DNA from: Bacillota bacterium
GTDB taxonomy: Bacteria > Bacillota > Clostridia > Oscillospirales > Acutalibacteraceae
Assembly (NCBI GenBank): GCA_023390175.1
Contig: JAEWDK010000006.1
Location: forward strand, 248,001 to 312,000
Length of the DNA: 64,000 nucleotides
Direction of reading: 5' to 3'
Both the position numbers and the translations under genes were made by a program. Every line of letters begins with the position of its first letter. Position 1 is the stretch's first letter. The notes beneath the pieces are model-generated. The model was not told the DNA's origin. It was given only the letters and a program-made list of their open reading frames with translations, and did not search any database. Shown piece after piece: positions 47,705-56,755 of this stretch.

Positions 47705-50308
47705 TTATGATTCCTGTATGATGAGTTTCTCTCCGTCATAATCAACCGTCAGTACGGTTCTGGGTTTTAAGTCCGCGGTGATAATCTGTTTTGCAATCAG
47801 CGTTTCCACCTTGCTTTGAATAAAGCGCTTCAGCGGTCTTGCACCGTAAACCGGGTCGTAGCCCTCATCCACTACATATTTTTTCGCGGTGGGCGTCAAC
47901 TTGACGGTCAGCTGTTTTTCCTCCAGCCGTTTCTGCAAATCCTCAATCAGCAAATCAACAATTTTGTCAATCTCACTGCGGGACAGCGGCTTGTAGAACA
48001 CAATTTCATCCAAGCGGTTTAAGAACTCCGGCCGGAACTGCTGCTTCAGCATCGCGTGCACTTCATTCTTTGCTTCTTCGCTGATTTTGCCGTCCGCGCC
48101 GATGCCCTCCAGTATCGCGCCGGAGCCCAAATTCGACGTTAAGATGATGATCGTATTTTTAAAGTCCACCGTGCGGCCCTGTGAATCGGTAATTCTGCCG
48201 TCATCCAGTACCTGCAACAGGATGTTGAACACATCGGGATGTGCCTTTTCCACTTCGTCGAACAGGATAACCGAGTAGGGGTGCCTGCGTACCGCCTCGG
48301 TCAGCTGGCCGCCCTCTTCATATCCCACATAGCCCGGAGGAGCCCCAATTAAACGGGATACAGAGTATTTCTCCATGTATTCGGTCATGTCGATGCGAAT
48401 CATGTTGTGCTCGTCATCGAACAACGCCTGTGCCAACGCTTTGGCAAGTTCTGTTTTGCCCACACCGGTCGGGCCAAGGAACAGGAACGAGCCGATCGGC
48501 CGGTTCGGGTCCTGAATTCCGGCACGCGAGCGGAGCACCGCTTCCGTTACCTTTTCCACTGCTTCGTCCTGCCCGATTACCCGCTCATGCAGGATTTCGT
48601 CCAGCTTCAGCAGCTTTTCGCGTTCGCCTTCTATCAGCTTTGAAACGGGGATTCCCGTCCAGCGGCCGACAATTCTGGCAATTTCCTCATCCGTAACACG
48701 GTCGCGCAGCAGCGAATCGGAAGACTGCGCTTTTTCCGCAATCTGCTCTTCCGCTTCCAGCTGCTTGGTCAGCCCGGGCAATCTGCCGTATTTGTATTCC
48801 GCGGCCTTGTTCAGGTCATAATTGCGCTCCGCTTTTTCAATTTCAGCGTTGACCTGTTCAATTTCCTCCCGCAGCTTTTGTACCTTGGTAATTGCCTGCT
48901 TTTCGTTTTCCCATTTGGCCTTCATTTCCTTGAACTGGGCGCGCAAGTCGGCGAGCTCCTTCTGAATTTCCTTTAAATGCTCCTGTGAAAGGGAGTCCTT
49001 CTCTTTTTTGAGCGCCGCTTCTTCAATTTCAAGCTGCATGATTTTGCGGGAGATTTCATCCAGTTCCGTCGGCATGGAGTCGATTTCGGTGCGCACCATC
49101 GCACACGCTTCATCAATCAGGTCGATTGCCTTATCCGGCAGGAAACGGTCTGAAATGTAACGGTTGGAAAGCACAGCGGCGGCAATCAAGGCCTGATCCT
49201 GTATTTTTACGCCGTGGAAAACCTCGTACCGCTCCTTTAAGCCGCGAAGGATGGAAATCGTGTCGGCAACGCTTGGCTCTTCGACCATAACCGGTTGAAA
49301 ACGCCGTTCCAGCGCCGCATCTTTTTCAATATACTGGTGATATTCATTCAATGTTGTCGCGCCGATGCAGTGCAGCTCGCCGCGCGCAAGCATCGGTTTG
49401 AGCAGGTTGCCCGCGTCCATAGAACCTTCGGTTTTGCCCGCGCCCACAATGGTGTGCAGCTCATCAATAAACAGGATGATTTTGCCTTCGCTCTTTTTTA
49501 CCTCGTTCAGTACGGCCTTGAGCCGTTCTTCAAACTCACCGCGGAATTTTGCGCCCGCAATCAGCGCGCCCATGTCCAGCGAGAAAAGCTTGCGCTCTTT
49601 CAGGTTGTTCGGCACGTCGCCGCGTACAATACGAAGCGCAAGGCCTTCCGCAATCGCGGTTTTGCCCACGCCGGGTTCCCCGATGAGCACAGGGTTATTC
49701 TTAGTTTTGCGCGAAAGAATCCGGATTACGTTTCGAATTTCGGAATCCCTGCCGATAACCGGGTCAAGCTTATGGTTTTTAGCCAGCTCCACCAAATCCT
49801 GCCCGTATTTTGCCAGAGAATCATACGTTTCCTCCGGACTGTCGTTGGTGACGCGTGTGTTGCCGCGCACCGTGGAAAGTGCGGAAAGAAAGTTGTTTTT
49901 TTGAATTCCAAACGCTTCGAATACACTGCGCATGGCGGAGTTCGGTTTATTCAGCAGCGCGAGCATGATGTGCTCCACCGACACATACTCGTCCTTCATG
50001 CGGTCAGCTTCTTTTTCAGCGTCGGTCAGCACAGCGTCCACATCGGCGGAAACGTAAATTTTCCCCGCTTCACGCCCGGGGCCGGTTACTCCCGGCAGCT
50101 TTGCAATCTGTTTTTTTACATTCAGAAGAACCGCGTCGGGGTCAATGTTCATCTTTTTCAAAAGCTGCGGAATCAGTCCGTTTTCCTGTGACAGAAGCGC
50201 CTGTGCAAGGTGCTCCTCCTCAATTTGCATATTGCTGTTTTGAATTGCGATGTCCTGTGCTTCCTGAATTGCCTCCAGGGATTTTTGTGTGAATTTCTGA
50301 GCGTTCAT
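47705..50308 (-). CDS. clpB: ClpB disaggregase (Hsp100)
   Basis: 867 residues, full length. N-domain (1-145), first AAA domain with Walker A GEPGVGKT and sensor arginines, the long ClpB middle coiled coil (about 405-525, EISRKIMQLEIEEAALKKEKD onward) and second AAA domain with Walker A GPTGVGKT. The middle domain separates it from ClpC and ClpA. It solubilises aggregated protein after heat with DnaK. AGGAGG precedes the ATG. It lies 26 bases after a ribbon-helix-helix gene and should share its promoter; no CIRCE element was seen. Confidence 0.95.
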   Translation of the reverse strand: MNAQKFTQKSLEAIQEAQDIAIQNSNMQIEEEHLAQALLSQENGLIPQLLKKMNIDPDAVLLNVKKQIAKLPGVTGPGREAGKIYVSADVDAVLTDAEKEADRMKDEYVSVEHIMLALLNKPNSAMRSVFEAFGIQKNNFLSALSTVRGNTRVTNDSPEETYDSLAKYGQDLVELAKNHKLDPVIGRDSEIRNVIRILSRKTKNNPVLIGEPGVGKTAIAEGLALRIVRGDVPNNLKERKLFSLDMGALIAGAKFRGEFEERLKAVLNEVKKSEGKIILFIDELHTIVGAGKTEGSMDAGNLLKPMLARGELHCIGATTLNEYHQYIEKDAALERRFQPVMVEEPSVADTISILRGLKERYEVFHGVKIQDQALIAAAVLSNRYISDRFLPDKAIDLIDEACAMVRTEIDSMPTELDEISRKIMQLEIEEAALKKEKDSLSQEHLKEIQKELADLRAQFKEMKAKWENEKQAITKVQKLREEIEQVNAEIEKAERNYDLNKAAEYKYGRLPGLTKQLEAEEQIAEKAQSSDSLLRDRVTDEEIARIVGRWTGIPVSKLIEGEREKLLKLDEILHERVIGQDEAVEKVTEAVLRSRAGIQDPNRPIGSFLFLGPTGVGKTELAKALAQALFDDEHNMIRIDMTEYMEKYSVSRLIGAPPGYVGYEEGGQLTEAVRRHPYSVILFDEVEKAHPDVFNILLQVLDDGRITDSQGRTVDFKNTIIILTSNLGSGAILEGIGADGKISEEAKNEVHAMLKQQFRPEFLNRLDEIVFYKPLSRSEIDKIVDLLIEDLQKRLEEKQLTVKLTPTAKKYVVDEGYDPVYGARPLKRFIQSKVETLIAKQIITADLKPRTVLTVDYDGEKLIIQES

Positions 50309-50334
50309 CGTATCAAACCTCCTCGCTCTTTGCT

Positions 50335-51000
50335 TTAAATAATAACTGCATGTTCCATGTAGCGGTAATAATCGGTTTTCAGCGCAGCTTCCGACAAGTC
50401 CAAATCATCCAGCCCTGCAAAATAATATTTCAGACTCGTGTCAAAAAATTGGATGTATTCCGAAATCGCGTTGGCGACTCCTTCGTTCGTGCGCTGTTCT
50501 TCTTCCTCGGGCATGAGGAATTCGCGGATATATCTTCCGGATTCAATGCGGCAGGGAACGTGATCCTGAGGAAACAGGGAGCCGACGGCGTTATCTTCCA
50601 GCTGTATCCAGAATTCAAAGAACCCGGTTAAAATCTGAATCAGCGTCTGGCTCTGCGTTCGCATCGAAACCCGCAGCTCGCCTACCGTTGGTTCACAGCT
50701 GCGGTAAAGCTCCAGCACATAACGAATCGTCGGCTTGTACCGGTATCGCAGCGCGCTGCGGATGGAAATCATCGCATCGCTGGGCTGAAACTGCACCTGA
50801 AAATTATCCATTCCCGCCATCACCTGCTCCACACTGTCGAAAATATTTTTCATGCGCATTTCTGGTGTGGAAAACGAAAGGTATTCCGCAAGAATTTGGT
50901 TAATCAGATTGCTGCGGTTCGTATTTCGCTCATATGCCATTTTATCCACTGCGTCCACAATATCGTCAATCAGCATCAGGCTGTAAACATTTTTGTCCAT
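50335..51000 (-). CDS. Ribbon-helix-helix regulator-like protein upstream of clpB
   Basis: 221 residues from an ATG with GGAAGGATAAGG upstream. The first 45 residues form a CopG/Arc-type ribbon-helix-helix (NVYSLMLIDDIVDAVDKMAYERNTNRSNLINQILAEYLS-like, about 3-43). The remaining 175 residues are a helical acidic domain with no recognised family. It is the first gene of the clpB operon. A palindrome covers its own -10 box, so it may be an autorepressor that controls clpB in response to stress; that role is inference. Confidence 0.75.
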   Translation of the reverse strand: MDKNVYSLMLIDDIVDAVDKMAYERNTNRSNLINQILAEYLSFSTPEMRMKNIFDSVEQVMAGMDNFQVQFQPSDAMISIRSALRYRYKPTIRYVLELYRSCEPTVGELRVSMRTQSQTLIQILTGFFEFWIQLEDNAVGSLFPQDHVPCRIESGRYIREFLMPEEEEQRTNEGVANAISEYIQFFDTSLKYYFAGLDDLDLSEAALKTDYYRYMEHAVII

Positions 51001-51028
51001 CCTTATCCTTCCAATCCAACTCATTTAC

Positions 51029-51064
51029 TAGATAATATTATATCTAAAATATATAAGTTGTCAA
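51029..51064 (-). promoter_or_regulatory. Promoter and operator of the RHH-clpB operon
   Basis: On the minus strand: TTGACA (51,059-51,064), 16 bases, TATAAT (51,037-51,042). The -10 box lies in a palindrome with arms TAGATA and TATCTA (51,029-51,046). Confidence 0.7.
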
Positions 51065-51163
51065 TATGTTTATATAAATTTAATTACAAATTATAAAAGC
51101 GGCAAAGCAATTTCCTTTTTAATATAACCAAATGTATTATATAATATCATTATAACTTATCGT

Positions 51164-51201
51164 AAAAAGGCAGAGGCCGTTTATCACGGACTCTGCCTTT
51201 T
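51164..51201 (-). terminator. Terminator of the D-2-hydroxyacid dehydrogenase gene
   Basis: A stem of about 15 bp (AAAAGGCAGAG side) around a 5-base loop with T-rich sequence after it on the minus strand. Confidence 0.8.
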
Positions 51202-51253
51202 GGCGTGTATTTTATCAAAGTCAATTGCGGTTTATAACCCCTTAGAAAAAGGA

Positions 51254-52234
51254 TTATGCGTTGTCGCGTTTTTTGTAGCCGGTGCTGAAGTCAACAAGGT
51301 TTTTCAGTTTTTCCCCGCGAAAATACCTTGTCAGATTGCCGGCGCATATTTTGAAAACACGCTCATAGGTTTCAGGCAGGTTGTAGCCGCCGGAAATGTG
51401 GGGCGTGATGCGCACATTTTTTGCATTCCAAAGCGGATGATCGGCAGGCAGGGGCTCGGGGTCGGTCACATCGAGCGCTGCGCCGCCCAAATGCTCGGAA
51501 TTCAGCGCTTCGCAAAGTGCGTCGGTATCAATTGCCGTGCCCCTGCCGACATTCAGCAGAATGGAGCCGGGTTTCATCCGTGCAAATTTTTCTTTGTTAA
51601 ACAGCTTGTGAGTCAGCGGCGTTTCAGGCAGGCTCAGGGTAACCACATCGGCGCGCGGCAAAAGCTCGTCGAGTTGATCCATCAGGTACAGTTCGTCAAC
51701 ATAATCCGGTTTGTCCGTGTTGCTGCGCCTGACCCCAATCACCTTACCGCCCAGTGCCCTGAAGCGTTTGGAAAATTCGCCGCCGATGTCGCCAAGCCCG
51801 ATGACGAGCGCGGTGGAACCATAAATCGATTGAACCGCGCCCTCATTTTGCCATAAATGATTTTCCTGATTGACTTGGTAGCGGGGAAGATTCAAAAATA
51901 AATCGAGCACCATCGCAATCATATATTCCGATATGGACAGCCCAAAGGCTCCCGTTGCATTTGTAAGGAGAACGTTGTCCGCCAGCAGACCCGGCTTCAC
52001 GTACAAGTCGGCGCCTGCGCTTCCCAGCTGCATCCATTCAAGGTTTTTCGCAAGGGGAAGCAGCCTGCGGCGCGGATTCCCAAGGATGATGTTTACCGGC
52101 TCCATCACTTCCGCACCCAGATCATCCTCGTTGTCCGCGTAAATAAAGTCTGCCTGCGGCGCAATCTCTTCCAGTATCTTTTTGTGGGGCTCATCCATGG
52201 GAAGAACCACCAGTATTTTCTTTTTTTCTGCCAT
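51254..52234 (-). CDS. D-2-hydroxyacid dehydrogenase
   Basis: 326 residues. The NAD-binding motif is ALVIGLGDIGGEFSKRF (about 140-156), with the arginine-rich GVRRSN at the next strand that favours NADPH or NADH alike. Catalytic residues fit Arg in NVGRGTAID, Glu in DVTDPEPLP and His in ITPHISGG. It would reduce a 2-oxo acid to the D-hydroxy acid; glyoxylate/hydroxypyruvate-type or branched substrates are possible. The ATG at 52,234 follows AAGGAG by 8 bases and is preferred over the upstream GTG. Confidence 0.88.
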   Translation of the reverse strand: MAEKKKILVVLPMDEPHKKILEEIAPQADFIYADNEDDLGAEVMEPVNIILGNPRRRLLPLAKNLEWMQLGSAGADLYVKPGLLADNVLLTNATGAFGLSISEYMIAMVLDLFLNLPRYQVNQENHLWQNEGAVQSIYGSTALVIGLGDIGGEFSKRFRALGGKVIGVRRSNTDKPDYVDELYLMDQLDELLPRADVVTLSLPETPLTHKLFNKEKFARMKPGSILLNVGRGTAIDTDALCEALNSEHLGGAALDVTDPEPLPADHPLWNAKNVRITPHISGGYNLPETYERVFKICAGNLTRYFRGEKLKNLVDFSTGYKKRDNA

Positions 52235-52316
52235 TTGTGTCACTCCTTATTACCGTAAAACTTTGATAAGCGAAACCGTAAGAACAGATGTATTCGCAGT
52301 TCCGTGTTTTTGCTTA

Positions 52317-52349
52317 TTATATCATAAAAGCGAAGCTTTTGTGATATAA
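52317..52349. promoter_or_regulatory. 33-bp palindrome upstream of the D-2-hydroxyacid dehydrogenase gene
   Basis: TTATATCATAAAAGC, GAA, GCTTTTGTGATATAA: 15-bp arms with one mismatch. On the minus strand it contains a TATAAT, so it is probably an operator over the promoter. Confidence 0.5.
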
Positions 52350-52451
52350 TCGTCCATCTCCGGTGGTCGCCGTGCAACGGCAAACCCGGGGGGGCATAAA
52401 ATCAAGTACAGTAACCATTATGCGGTTATTATATCATATATTTCCAAAAAC

Positions 52452-52487
52452 AAAAAGAGCGGGGCGGGATAATTCCCGCTCCGCCCC
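52452..52487 (-). terminator. Terminator of the DUF6530 operon
   Basis: A GC-rich hairpin (GGGGCGG and CCGCCCC-type arms) followed on the minus strand by TTTTTGTTTTT. Confidence 0.7.
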
Positions 52488-52512
52488 GAAACGCCATACC
52501 GGTGAATTAAAT

Positions 52513-52785
52513 TCAAACGGTATGCACTGTTCTTTCTTTCCAATATCGAACGCCGTCTTTTGTCCTGCAGAGAAGCTGACAGTCAATGAGCTCACGGCGA
52601 AGCAAAAAATAGTCGCCGAAAGTGTGCCAGCTGTTAAGAATCGAATTGACCTCTTTTTCGGTGTAACTTCTGTCACAGGAAAATTTTTCGGCCAGATACG
52701 CCAAAACAGCGCGCTTTGCTTTTCCTTTTGCAGGAAGATGCTGAATTCGACCCTGTTCATCCAAAAATGGTGCAATTGTAAACAT
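52513..52785 (-). CDS. DUF2087-domain protein
   Basis: 90 residues forming one DUF2087 domain: FLDEQGRIQHLPAKGKAKRAVLAYLAEKF, then YTEKEVNSILNSWHTFGDYFLLRRELIDCQLLCRTKDGVRYWK. The domain is a winged-helix-like fold, often fused to ArsR-type regulators; alone its role is unknown. AGAGG precedes the ATG. It closes a three-gene operon, 14 bases after the GIY-YIG gene. Confidence 0.85.
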   Translation of the reverse strand: MFTIAPFLDEQGRIQHLPAKGKAKRAVLAYLAEKFSCDRSYTEKEVNSILNSWHTFGDYFLLRRELIDCQLLCRTKDGVRYWKERTVHTV

Positions 52786-52799
52786 TTCAAGTACCTCTG

Positions 52800-53144
52800 T
52801 TAATATAGCTTGTCTGGGTTTAACTGTCCCAGCCAAATCTCTTCCAGTGTTTTTACATCCTCCGCAAATTCTTTCGAAGTTTGTGTTTCTTTCTTTTCAA
52901 GTTCTTCCAAAACTTCAAAGGCGAAACTGTTGGCGCCGAATTGCTCCCAGTCTTTGTTTAGCTTCGGACTTATACAGCCGTTGGTTTGCTGTGAAAATAA
53001 AAAGCGGTTTTTGCTGCCCTGCAGGTCGGAAGCGGACAGAATCAGCTGCTTTCCGTTGACGGTATTTCGCACTGCGTAAACCCCGCCAATGACTTTACGC
53101 TCTTTATATTCAGTCATCAACGCTTTTTTAGCCGGCTTATCCAT
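52800..53144 (-). CDS. GIY-YIG nuclease-family protein
   Basis: 114 residues. The GIY motif reads GGVYAVRNTVNGKQLILSAS, the second strand YIG is degenerate, and the expected Arg/Glu region is GSKNRFLFSQQTNGCISPKLNKDW; an acidic helix closes it. Proteins of this short type are called GIY-YIG family but may have lost cleavage. It starts 1 base after the DUF6530 stop, so translation is coupled. Confidence 0.78.
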   Translation of the reverse strand: MDKPAKKALMTEYKERKVIGGVYAVRNTVNGKQLILSASDLQGSKNRFLFSQQTNGCISPKLNKDWEQFGANSFAFEVLEELEKKETQTSKEFAEDVKTLEEIWLGQLNPDKLY

Positions 53145-53145
53145 A

Positions 53146-53625
53146 TTAATACCCCATCTCTTTTAAGATGCTTGAAAGAGTTTTTAAACGTTCACTGGTT
53201 AACTCATCATCTTCACTTAAAACCTGTGAAAACAGCTTGATGTCCTCATCAATCATCGGATTGTCGGTGCAGACGGAAACTGTCATTGCATCGCCCTGCA
53301 GCCCAATGCGGTCAATTGTTGTGTGCTCGGGGTCATACAGCTTTTCATAACGGTAGGCTTCTTTGAAATGCAGCTTTGCGCGGCAAACAAGAATGGCAAG
53401 GTCAAGGACACGGTGTAGCGGAAGTTCTTCAGACTGACGCGACCATTTTTCCCCTGTATAACGCCATACTTTTGCGGAAATATCAACCTTGCCGCGGTCA
53501 TTCCATTGCGCAAGTCCCAATGAAAGGCCCTTCGCATCGGATTTATAAGCATTCCTGCCATCGACATTTTCATAATTTTCTGAAACAATAACCGGCTTAT
53601 GCTTTAATGTGGTAGGTATTTTCAT
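53146..53625 (-). CDS. DUF6530-family protein
   Basis: 159 residues of unknown function, matching the DUF6530 pattern (LKHKPVIVSENYENVDGR near the start, GLSLGLAQWNDRGKVDISAKVWR, LPLHRVLDLAILVC). No catalytic motif is evident. AGGAG precedes the ATG. It heads the operon, behind a strong promoter with tandem 8-bp repeats in the leader. Confidence 0.72.
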   Translation of the reverse strand: MKIPTTLKHKPVIVSENYENVDGRNAYKSDAKGLSLGLAQWNDRGKVDISAKVWRYTGEKWSRQSEELPLHRVLDLAILVCRAKLHFKEAYRYEKLYDPEHTTIDRIGLQGDAMTVSVCTDNPMIDEDIKLFSQVLSEDDELTSERLKTLSSILKEMGY

Positions 53626-53638
53626 GTAATCACTCCTA

Positions 53639-53699
53639 ATTACTAAATTACTGAATTACTAATTTACTAAATTATAAACTTTTTCAGATAGGTTGTCAA
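53639..53699 (-). promoter_or_regulatory. Promoter and tandem 8-bp repeats of the DUF6530 operon
   Basis: On the minus strand: TTGACA (53,694-53,699), 17 bases, TATAAT (53,671-53,676). Directly downstream lie about five head-to-tail copies of an 8-bp unit (plus strand ATTACTAA, 53,639-53,677, with single-base variants), filling the space up to the ribosome site. Confidence 0.75.
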
Positions 53700-53767
53700 G
53701 TAACTCATTAAGAACAGCAATCCGGCTGGCTTTTGAGCGAAGCAGAGCACTTGCGGGGCTTTCAAAA

Positions 53768-53809
53768 AACGGAACAGCGCCGGCCTTGCGGCCGGCGCTG
53801 TTCCGTTTT
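53768..53809 (-). terminator. Strong terminator of the cellobiose phosphorylase gene
   Basis: An 18-bp perfect stem (AACGGAACAGCGCCGGCC side) around TTGC; T-runs follow on both strands, so it also insulates the DUF6530 operon. Confidence 0.9.
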
Positions 53810-53847
53810 ATCCTTTAGGGAATGGGAGAAAGTAGTAGGTTTGTTGA

Positions 53848-56283
53848 TCAGCCCATGCAAACGCGAACCAAATGCTTTTTGCCGTCGCCGCATGAGGGCA
53901 GGATGTTTCCGGTTATCGGTTCGCCGTCAAGCGTCATGCTATTGACGCCTTTTTGTACACCTGCGGTGTTGTCAACTTCGATTACATAAGTGGAGCCGCG
54001 AAATTTACGCTCCACGGTGAATCTGCTGAAGTTCGCAGGAATGCATGGGTTAACCTCAAGGCCGTCAAATTGGGGATGAATTCCCAAAATAAACTGGGAA
54101 ACGTCGTAAAAGCTCCATGCCGCAGTGCCGGTCAGCCAGGAATTTTTTGCCTCGCCGTGCCTTGCCGCGTCACGCCCCGCAATCATCTGCGAGTAAACAT
54201 AGGGCTCGGTGCGGTGTATTTCACTGATGTCCTCCGTGTAAGCCGGGCAGGTTTTGCGGTAAACGGAAAAAGCCTTTTCGCCGCGGCCGATGACCGTTTC
54301 CGCAATGGAAATCCATGGATTATTATGGCAGAAGATTCCGCCGTTCTCTTTATATCCCGGGGGATAGGAGGAGATTTCGCCCAGATTGAGGTGATACGTG
54401 GTATAGGACGGCCAGTTCAGCACAATGCCGTACTTGGTGTCAAGATGCTTATGCACGGAGTCAAGCGCTTTTTCCGCAAGCCCTTCTTTTACGCCGACCC
54501 CGGCCATTACGCAGAAGCCCTGTGATTCAATAAAGAGTTTGCCTTCGTCGCACTCATGGCTGCCGACTTTATTGCCAAACGCGTCATATGCGCGCAGGAA
54601 CCATTCGCCGTCCCATCCGCTTTTCAGGATGGCGTCGGTCATATTTTGAACTTCTCGCTCTGCGCGTTCCGCCTCGTCCTGGAACCCGGATCTGCGCGAA
54701 ATTTCAGCGTAAGCCGGGCCGATTGCAACAAACATGCCGGCAATAAAAACCGATTCCGCAATGCCGCTTTCGAAATTTGCACAGGTCTGAAAGGATTCGC
54801 CCGGCGTTTTAGAAAAACAGTTCAGGTTTAAGCAGTCATTCCAGTCGGCGCGGCCGATCAGCGGAAGCTTGTGGGGACCAAGGTGATTCAGCACTTGGTC
54901 AAAGGAACGCTTTAAATGTTCCAGCATGGAAGCGGCTTTTGTTTCATCATTGTCAAAAGGAACCTGCTCCTGTAAAATCGACCAGTCTCCGGTTTCCTTA
55001 ATATATGCGTCAACACCGAAAATCAGCCACAGCGGGTCATCGTTAAAGCCACTTCCCACCTCAAGATTTCCGCGCTTGGTCAGCGGCTGGTATTGATGAT
55101 AAGCACTGCCGTCTTCCATCTGTGTTGCGGCGATATCCAAAATACGGAGCCTTGCGCGGGAGGGGATCAGGTGCACAAATCCGAGCAAATCCTGTGTGGA
55201 ATCACGGAAGCCCATACCCCTGCCGATTCCGGATTCGAAATAGGAAGCGGAGCGAGACATGTTGAAGGTTACCATGCACTGATACTGGTTCCAAATATTA
55301 ACCATGCGGTTCAATTTTTCGTCGTTGCTTTCTACATGATAATTGGAAAGCAAACCGTCCCAGTATGATTTGAGCCGGTCGAGTGCGGCGTCAACCTGCG
55401 CGTCGGTCGCAAAGGCACTCAGCAGCTTTTGGGCGGGCGCTTTATTGATTACGTTAGGTGACTCCCATTTTTGGTCTTCCGGGTTTTCACAGTAGCCCAA
55501 TACAAAAATCAGGCTTTTTTCTTCACCGGGAGCAAGAGCCATATTGATGCAGTGGGAGCCGATCGGTGCCCAGCCGCTTGCAACGGAGTTGCGTGCTTTG
55601 CCGCTGAACACCGCGTCCGGCTTGTCAAATCCGTTATATAAGCCCAAAAAGGATTCCCGGTCGGTGTCGAAGCCGTCAATCGGGGCGTTTACGCCGAACA
55701 CCGCATAATGGTTGCGGCGCTCGCGGTACTCGGACTTATGGTAAATTGCGCTGCCGATGACTTCGACTTCCCCGATGCTGAAATTGCGCTGGAAGTTTGT
55801 CATATCATCGTATGCGTTCCAAAGGCAGAATTCAACAAAAGAAAAGACCTGGAATTTTTTCGGCGCATCGGAATTGTTTTTCAAGGCAAGACGGTGCACT
55901 TCGCAGTCCGCGCCGATCGGCACAAACGAGGTTTGCTTTGCCTTCAGGCCATTTTTGACGGAATCAAAAATACTGTAACCCAGTCCGTGGCGGCACTCAT
56001 AACGGTCCGGCTGTGCTTTAACCGGCGCCCACCCCGGGTTCCAAACGGTTCCTGCGTCGTTTATGTAAAAATATCGCCCGCCCGCGTCGGCTGGAACATT
56101 GTTGTACCGGTATCGCGTAAGGCGCAGCATACGCGCGTCTTTATAAAAGCAGTAGCCGCCCGACGTGTTTGAAATGAGCGAAAAAAAGTTTTCGGTTCCA
56201 AGGTAATTAATCCAGGGGTAGGGGGTGTCCGGCCGGGTAATCACATATTCCTTCCGGGCGTCGTCAAAATGTCCGAATTTCAT
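53848..56283 (-). CDS. Cellobiose phosphorylase (GH94)
   Basis: 811 residues, the length of known clostridial cellobiose phosphorylases. It splits cellobiose with phosphate to glucose 1-phosphate and glucose, saving ATP. The opening MKFGHFDDARKEYVITRPDTPYPWINYLG is the family N-terminus, so the ATG at 56,283 (AGGAGG upstream) is right even though the frame runs 61 codons further. The catalytic acid lies in FRDSTQDLLGF, and the RADWNDCLNL and HNNPWISIAE blocks are present. No signal peptide; it is cytoplasmic. A LacI-type operator lies in its leader. Confidence 0.92.
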   Translation of the reverse strand: MKFGHFDDARKEYVITRPDTPYPWINYLGTENFFSLISNTSGGYCFYKDARMLRLTRYRYNNVPADAGGRYFYINDAGTVWNPGWAPVKAQPDRYECRHGLGYSIFDSVKNGLKAKQTSFVPIGADCEVHRLALKNNSDAPKKFQVFSFVEFCLWNAYDDMTNFQRNFSIGEVEVIGSAIYHKSEYRERRNHYAVFGVNAPIDGFDTDRESFLGLYNGFDKPDAVFSGKARNSVASGWAPIGSHCINMALAPGEEKSLIFVLGYCENPEDQKWESPNVINKAPAQKLLSAFATDAQVDAALDRLKSYWDGLLSNYHVESNDEKLNRMVNIWNQYQCMVTFNMSRSASYFESGIGRGMGFRDSTQDLLGFVHLIPSRARLRILDIAATQMEDGSAYHQYQPLTKRGNLEVGSGFNDDPLWLIFGVDAYIKETGDWSILQEQVPFDNDETKAASMLEHLKRSFDQVLNHLGPHKLPLIGRADWNDCLNLNCFSKTPGESFQTCANFESGIAESVFIAGMFVAIGPAYAEISRRSGFQDEAERAEREVQNMTDAILKSGWDGEWFLRAYDAFGNKVGSHECDEGKLFIESQGFCVMAGVGVKEGLAEKALDSVHKHLDTKYGIVLNWPSYTTYHLNLGEISSYPPGYKENGGIFCHNNPWISIAETVIGRGEKAFSVYRKTCPAYTEDISEIHRTEPYVYSQMIAGRDAARHGEAKNSWLTGTAAWSFYDVSQFILGIHPQFDGLEVNPCIPANFSRFTVERKFRGSTYVIEVDNTAGVQKGVNSMTLDGEPITGNILPSCGDGKKHLVRVCMG

Positions 56284-56320
56284 TAATAAATTCCTCCTAA
56301 TGCTTTGTTTAACCGCCAAC

Positions 56321-56336
56321 CACGAAAACGGTTTAG
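56321..56336. promoter_or_regulatory. LacI-type operator O1 in the cellobiose phosphorylase leader
   Basis: CACGAAAACGGTTTAG, identical to O2. Core AAACCGTTTT on the minus strand is the usual LacI-family pattern. It lies about 40 bases downstream of the -10 box. Confidence 0.75.
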
Positions 56337-56374
56337 TAATCAGACAAAACATTGAGCCAATTTTTCTATTACTA

Positions 56375-56403
56375 ATAGTAAGGGCAAATTTAGATAAAAT
56401 CAA
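56375..56403 (-). promoter_or_regulatory. Promoter of the cellobiose phosphorylase gene
   Basis: On the minus strand: TTGATT (56,398-56,403), 17 bases, TACTAT (56,375-56,380). Confidence 0.6.
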
Positions 56404-56679
56404 GAGTTTTTTCAGATTCAGCAGGTTATACAAGTAATATATAAAATATATGTTGTAATGTTGCATAAATTTACAATGAAAAAGATTCGTATTTATTCAT
56501 TATAACCGAACAGCGCAAATTGATAAAATCAAATACGAATGCGGATTCAATTCAATCGACTTTACGAAAATGATTTCGAAAATAATATATGATTTAGAAA
56601 AATAAAAAGCAAAAACCGCGAAAATATGCGGTTTTATCCAACTTAAAAATAAAGTTATATATTATTTTTCAAAAAACAC

Positions 56680-56708
56680 TTGCAAATTTGTGAAATACAT
56701 ATTATACT
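56680..56708 (+). promoter_or_regulatory. Promoter of the lacI gene
   Basis: TTGCAA, 17 bases, TATACT; the operator O2 begins 5 bases after the -10 box. Confidence 0.65.
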
Positions 56709-56713
56709 AAAGT

Positions 56714-56729
56714 CACGAAAACGGTTTAG
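56714..56729. promoter_or_regulatory. LacI-type operator O2
   Basis: CACGAAAACGGTTTAG, base for base the same as O1, placed over the transcription start of the lacI gene. Confidence 0.78.
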
Positions 56730-56755
56730 AAATTTCCTGAACAGGGGATGACCCA

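Noticed and set aside
49295..50191. 298-residue frame opposite clpB
   Set aside because: It is a shadow of the ClpB N-terminal half.
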